A DNA stretch of 64,000 nt. Origin: Antennarius striatus. Lineage: Eukaryota > Chordata > Actinopteri > Lophiiformes > Antennariidae. A program made the translations under genes and the position numbers. Positions within the stretch are counted from its first letter, which is position 1. Each line of letters opens with the position of its first letter. The notes under the pieces were generated by a model, which was given only the letters and a program-made list of their open reading frames with translations, was not told where the DNA came from and made no database searches. Below, one piece after another: positions 61,370 to 64,000 of this stretch. The stretch lies in contig NC_090785.1 in the NCBI RefSeq assembly GCF_040054535.1, forward strand, positions 10,206,501 through 10,270,500, in the 5' to 3' direction.

Positions 61370-64000
61370 GTAAGTGAGCCTAAATGGGTTTTTCTTCAAG
61401 TATGGCCTGTGTGATTGGTATTGTAATAACGCGTTGAGGCGGCATGGCGCGGCGGCTGGAGGAACCGGCTGCTCTGCGCGCTCACACGTGGCACAAAGTT
61501 GAGACTTCAACACCTAGAGACAAAAGACAGTCTGTGCGCACCCGGAGGTACATGTAAAATGGAGAAACATGCTGAATTTGGGCGTTCACAAAGTGGGTTT
61601 ATTAAATAAATGATTAAATACGTTCGCCGTTGAGGGATTGGCCGGAATTTGGATGGATTAAGGAAGTTCTTATGTTATGGCGAGCAGTCAGTAAAAAAAA
61701 AAAAAAAAAGAAGCTTGATTTGTATGTTTTATCAATGAAAACATGATTTATGCTAAATGTTACTTGCTGTACACGGTGGCCGCAAATGCTTGAGGTTCGG
61801 TGAGATAAAACATGTTTCCATTGATGACAGACATTAACGCCAGGTTGCAGAGACATTCATGTGATTTTAATGACAAAGAAACTACCAAGCGTTCCTTCAG
61901 AACCCGTTTGTGCGGTAGGGTTGATTAATTACACTCAGAAATTTAAAGACAAGATGACACTGATTTTATTAATAGATTAACAAAAGTGCTAAGACTTATC
62001 ATGCTGCCTCTAATAAACTGTCTTAAAAATCATTACCGCGACTCGTGCTATATTATTTATCAAAATATTTATTAATATACAAACATATGACATAAAACAC
62101 CGAAAAACAGCAAATACTCACACTGTCATATCTGCTTCTTTTTTTTTTCCTCTCTGAAATTACTCAGAAGTATTGTTAACCACAATCAAATTGGTTTGTG
62201 ATGAGCATTCGTTCCCAGCAGAACGTTTTAAATTCTCAATTCGATTTCTGTGTACAGTATGTGTTTTCTCGGTTCTTTCTGCCTTCTTCACCTTAGTAGG
62301 TGAATGAAACCAGTGACATACCCATCAGTTCTAGGCCTGGTCTTAAGGTTCGTCTGAAAATTCCGTCATTACGGACAACACGTGAACGCAGCACCAGACA
62401 CGCACCGGAGCGGGTCCCTGAAGCGGCCCCCCAGCCGTGCAGGTAACCGGACCCCGAGCTGAGGTCATGCACGACCGGCCGACAGCTGCTGACCAGCCGG
62501 GTAGTTGCGTTTTTTTTTTGTGCTCTTCAGGGAGCACAGGCCCCTAGTGTGCGTAATTTATTTTCTTGGAAACTTGTGAGAATGAAGAGTTTTTCCTGCG
62601 GTTCTTTATGTCCTGCAGAGGTGGATAAACAAGGTTGTTTAAGGTCAGAAATACCCTAACCAGGGGTGGGTTGAAGGAACAGCTGACAGACTCAAAAGAA
62701 AACAGGACGGGTGAACTTGTCAAATCTCATTTCCAATACAGAGTTGATTAAAAAGTTTCTTTTTTATTAAAGAAATAAAATATATGGGCAAAATTTTTAT
62801 GACCCATTCCAACACACCAAAACTGTCTTTTCTGTAGTAGTAAGTCTTGTCGACATTGCATCATTCAGCTGCTGGTGAGCAGGTAGTTCCTATTTCAGGA
62901 AGCGGCTTCCATATTTGGAAATGCTGCCGCACACACCTCACCTGCTTTCCCGCCATGCACACACAGACGCACGTTGCACAGTTCCATGACACCGGATCCC
63001 AAGTGCCTGCCCACCTCCTTCAGTTCTAGCTGGTCTTTGTTGTTTCCTACTGGGCGTACCACGTGTCATGTGCTGGTCGTCACTGAGTTTTTGTCGTTAT
63101 CTTGTCCCCTTGTTTGTTATAAGGTCAGCCATAGGAAAGCTGAACTGACAAAGGCAGTGTGATAAGAACTTGCGTGACTCCCTATGTTTTTCACACATCA
63201 CACTCATGATCATATAGCACACACTGAAATGCAACCTCCACTTACACACACACAAGCTGTTTTCCTGACACCAGGATTCCATGTTGTTTTCATGCCATGT
63301 TTGGTTTTTTCTGTGTTGCAGCCACAGCAGCGTAAATCTGATCCATGTGACGGCGGTTCTCCATACTTAGGACTTTAATGGAGTGTCTGTTTTTTATCAA
63401 AAGGCTCTTCTGTCTGCTTGTTCCGTTAGTTTAAAACATCGACAAACCAGTCAGAGCTTTGGCATTCTTGCGACTATGAAGGGCACCGCACTGAAACCAG
63501 CTCTCCACGTGATGCTAACTTAGTTGGTCAAGCCGACAGGATTGATGGTTTAACAGAGACACGGACAACATTTTGACTTTATGCCTGCTTTAACACCATT
63601 TTAGTAATATTAATAATTAATGATTGAAAATATCTACTTAAAAATCTCTGAATCCAAATCGTGCGTTTGGGTCTTGGTATTCGGAGAAAGTCGATGAAAG
63701 GCGTCGCAGTTTCGGATTTGTTAAAGTGATGCACGGTGCTGACAAGACTGCGTCAATTATAAACATTCGATCAGGGTGTCAGGATCACTTTACTATAATT
63801 TTTTTTAAATTAAATCATGCTTGATATTCTGTGACTATATATGGATTATGTGATAGGAAGGAGGAGCTCTCATAGGTTAACTCATGATGTGTTGAAGTAC
63901 TTCTTCAGCAGAACATTTTGTCTACTGAACGTCTGTCATGCGTTCGATGAGTTAATTTCAAGAGCATATATTTTCCCTAATGCCGTCATTATCCAAGAAT
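61370..64000 (+). other. probable first intron of the right-hand gene; nothing else recognised
   Basis: CpG-rich for about 150 bases (CGCGGCGGCTGGAGGAACC) and again near 62.4 kb, then AT-rich. No exon with protein similarity is seen up to the window end. Confidence 0.35.

Overview
The window is vertebrate nuclear DNA, most likely from a ray-finned (teleost) fish. It has spliced genes with GT-AG introns, very dense CA/TG microsatellites, a decayed Tc1-type transposon, a hAT-like element and tRNA-derived SINEs. Three protein-coding genes can be reconstructed in full by joining exons in frame. There are also the last coding exon of an unidentified gene at the left edge and a probable first exon of another gene near the right edge. 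No bacterial, phage or CRISPR features were seen.

Left part (1-26,900): a plus-strand terminal exon (575-829) carries a PP1-docking-type RVHF motif and an acidic stretch. Next, on the minus strand, is P2RX3 (ATP-gated ion channel, 12 coding exons, 3117-8268, 410 aa). An intergenic region with facing TG and CA tracts follows. Then comes SSRP1 (HMG-box subunit of the histone chaperone FACT, 17 coding exons, 12238-23736, 703 aa), also minus strand. One SSRP1 intron holds a 1.16-kb hAT-like insertion flanked by an exact 8-bp target-site duplication, with a tRNA-like SINE head inside it.

Middle part (24,700-40,700): the SSRP1 promoter and the start of CLCF1 are divergent, about 2 kb apart. CLCF1 (cardiotrophin-like cytokine factor 1, IL-6/CNTF family, plus strand) has exons at 26884-26902, 35737-35891 and 36350-37681, separated by an 8.8-kb intron. 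Its last exon contains 891 bases (297 codons without a stop) between the sequences for helices C and D. Those bases begin with GTGAGC at a codon boundary and end with a long pyrimidine tract and GTGCAG, also at a codon boundary. The segment therefore behaves as an exitron: spliced out it leaves a normal-sized 204-aa cytokine, retained it gives a 501-aa protein. A probable 3-kb 3' UTR follows, with an AU-rich nonamer just before AATAAA at 40673.

Right part (40,700-64,000): mostly noncoding, with a degenerate Tc1 transposase, many microsatellites, near-perfect palindromes, a fish SINE whose internal CA stretch has expanded, and a consensus-like CTCF site. Two exon-like open stretches (42806-42948 and 45316-45466) could belong to unrecognised transcripts. 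A CpG-richer block at about 61,030-61,369 ending in a good splice donor looks like the 5' exon of a plus-strand gene lying beyond the window.
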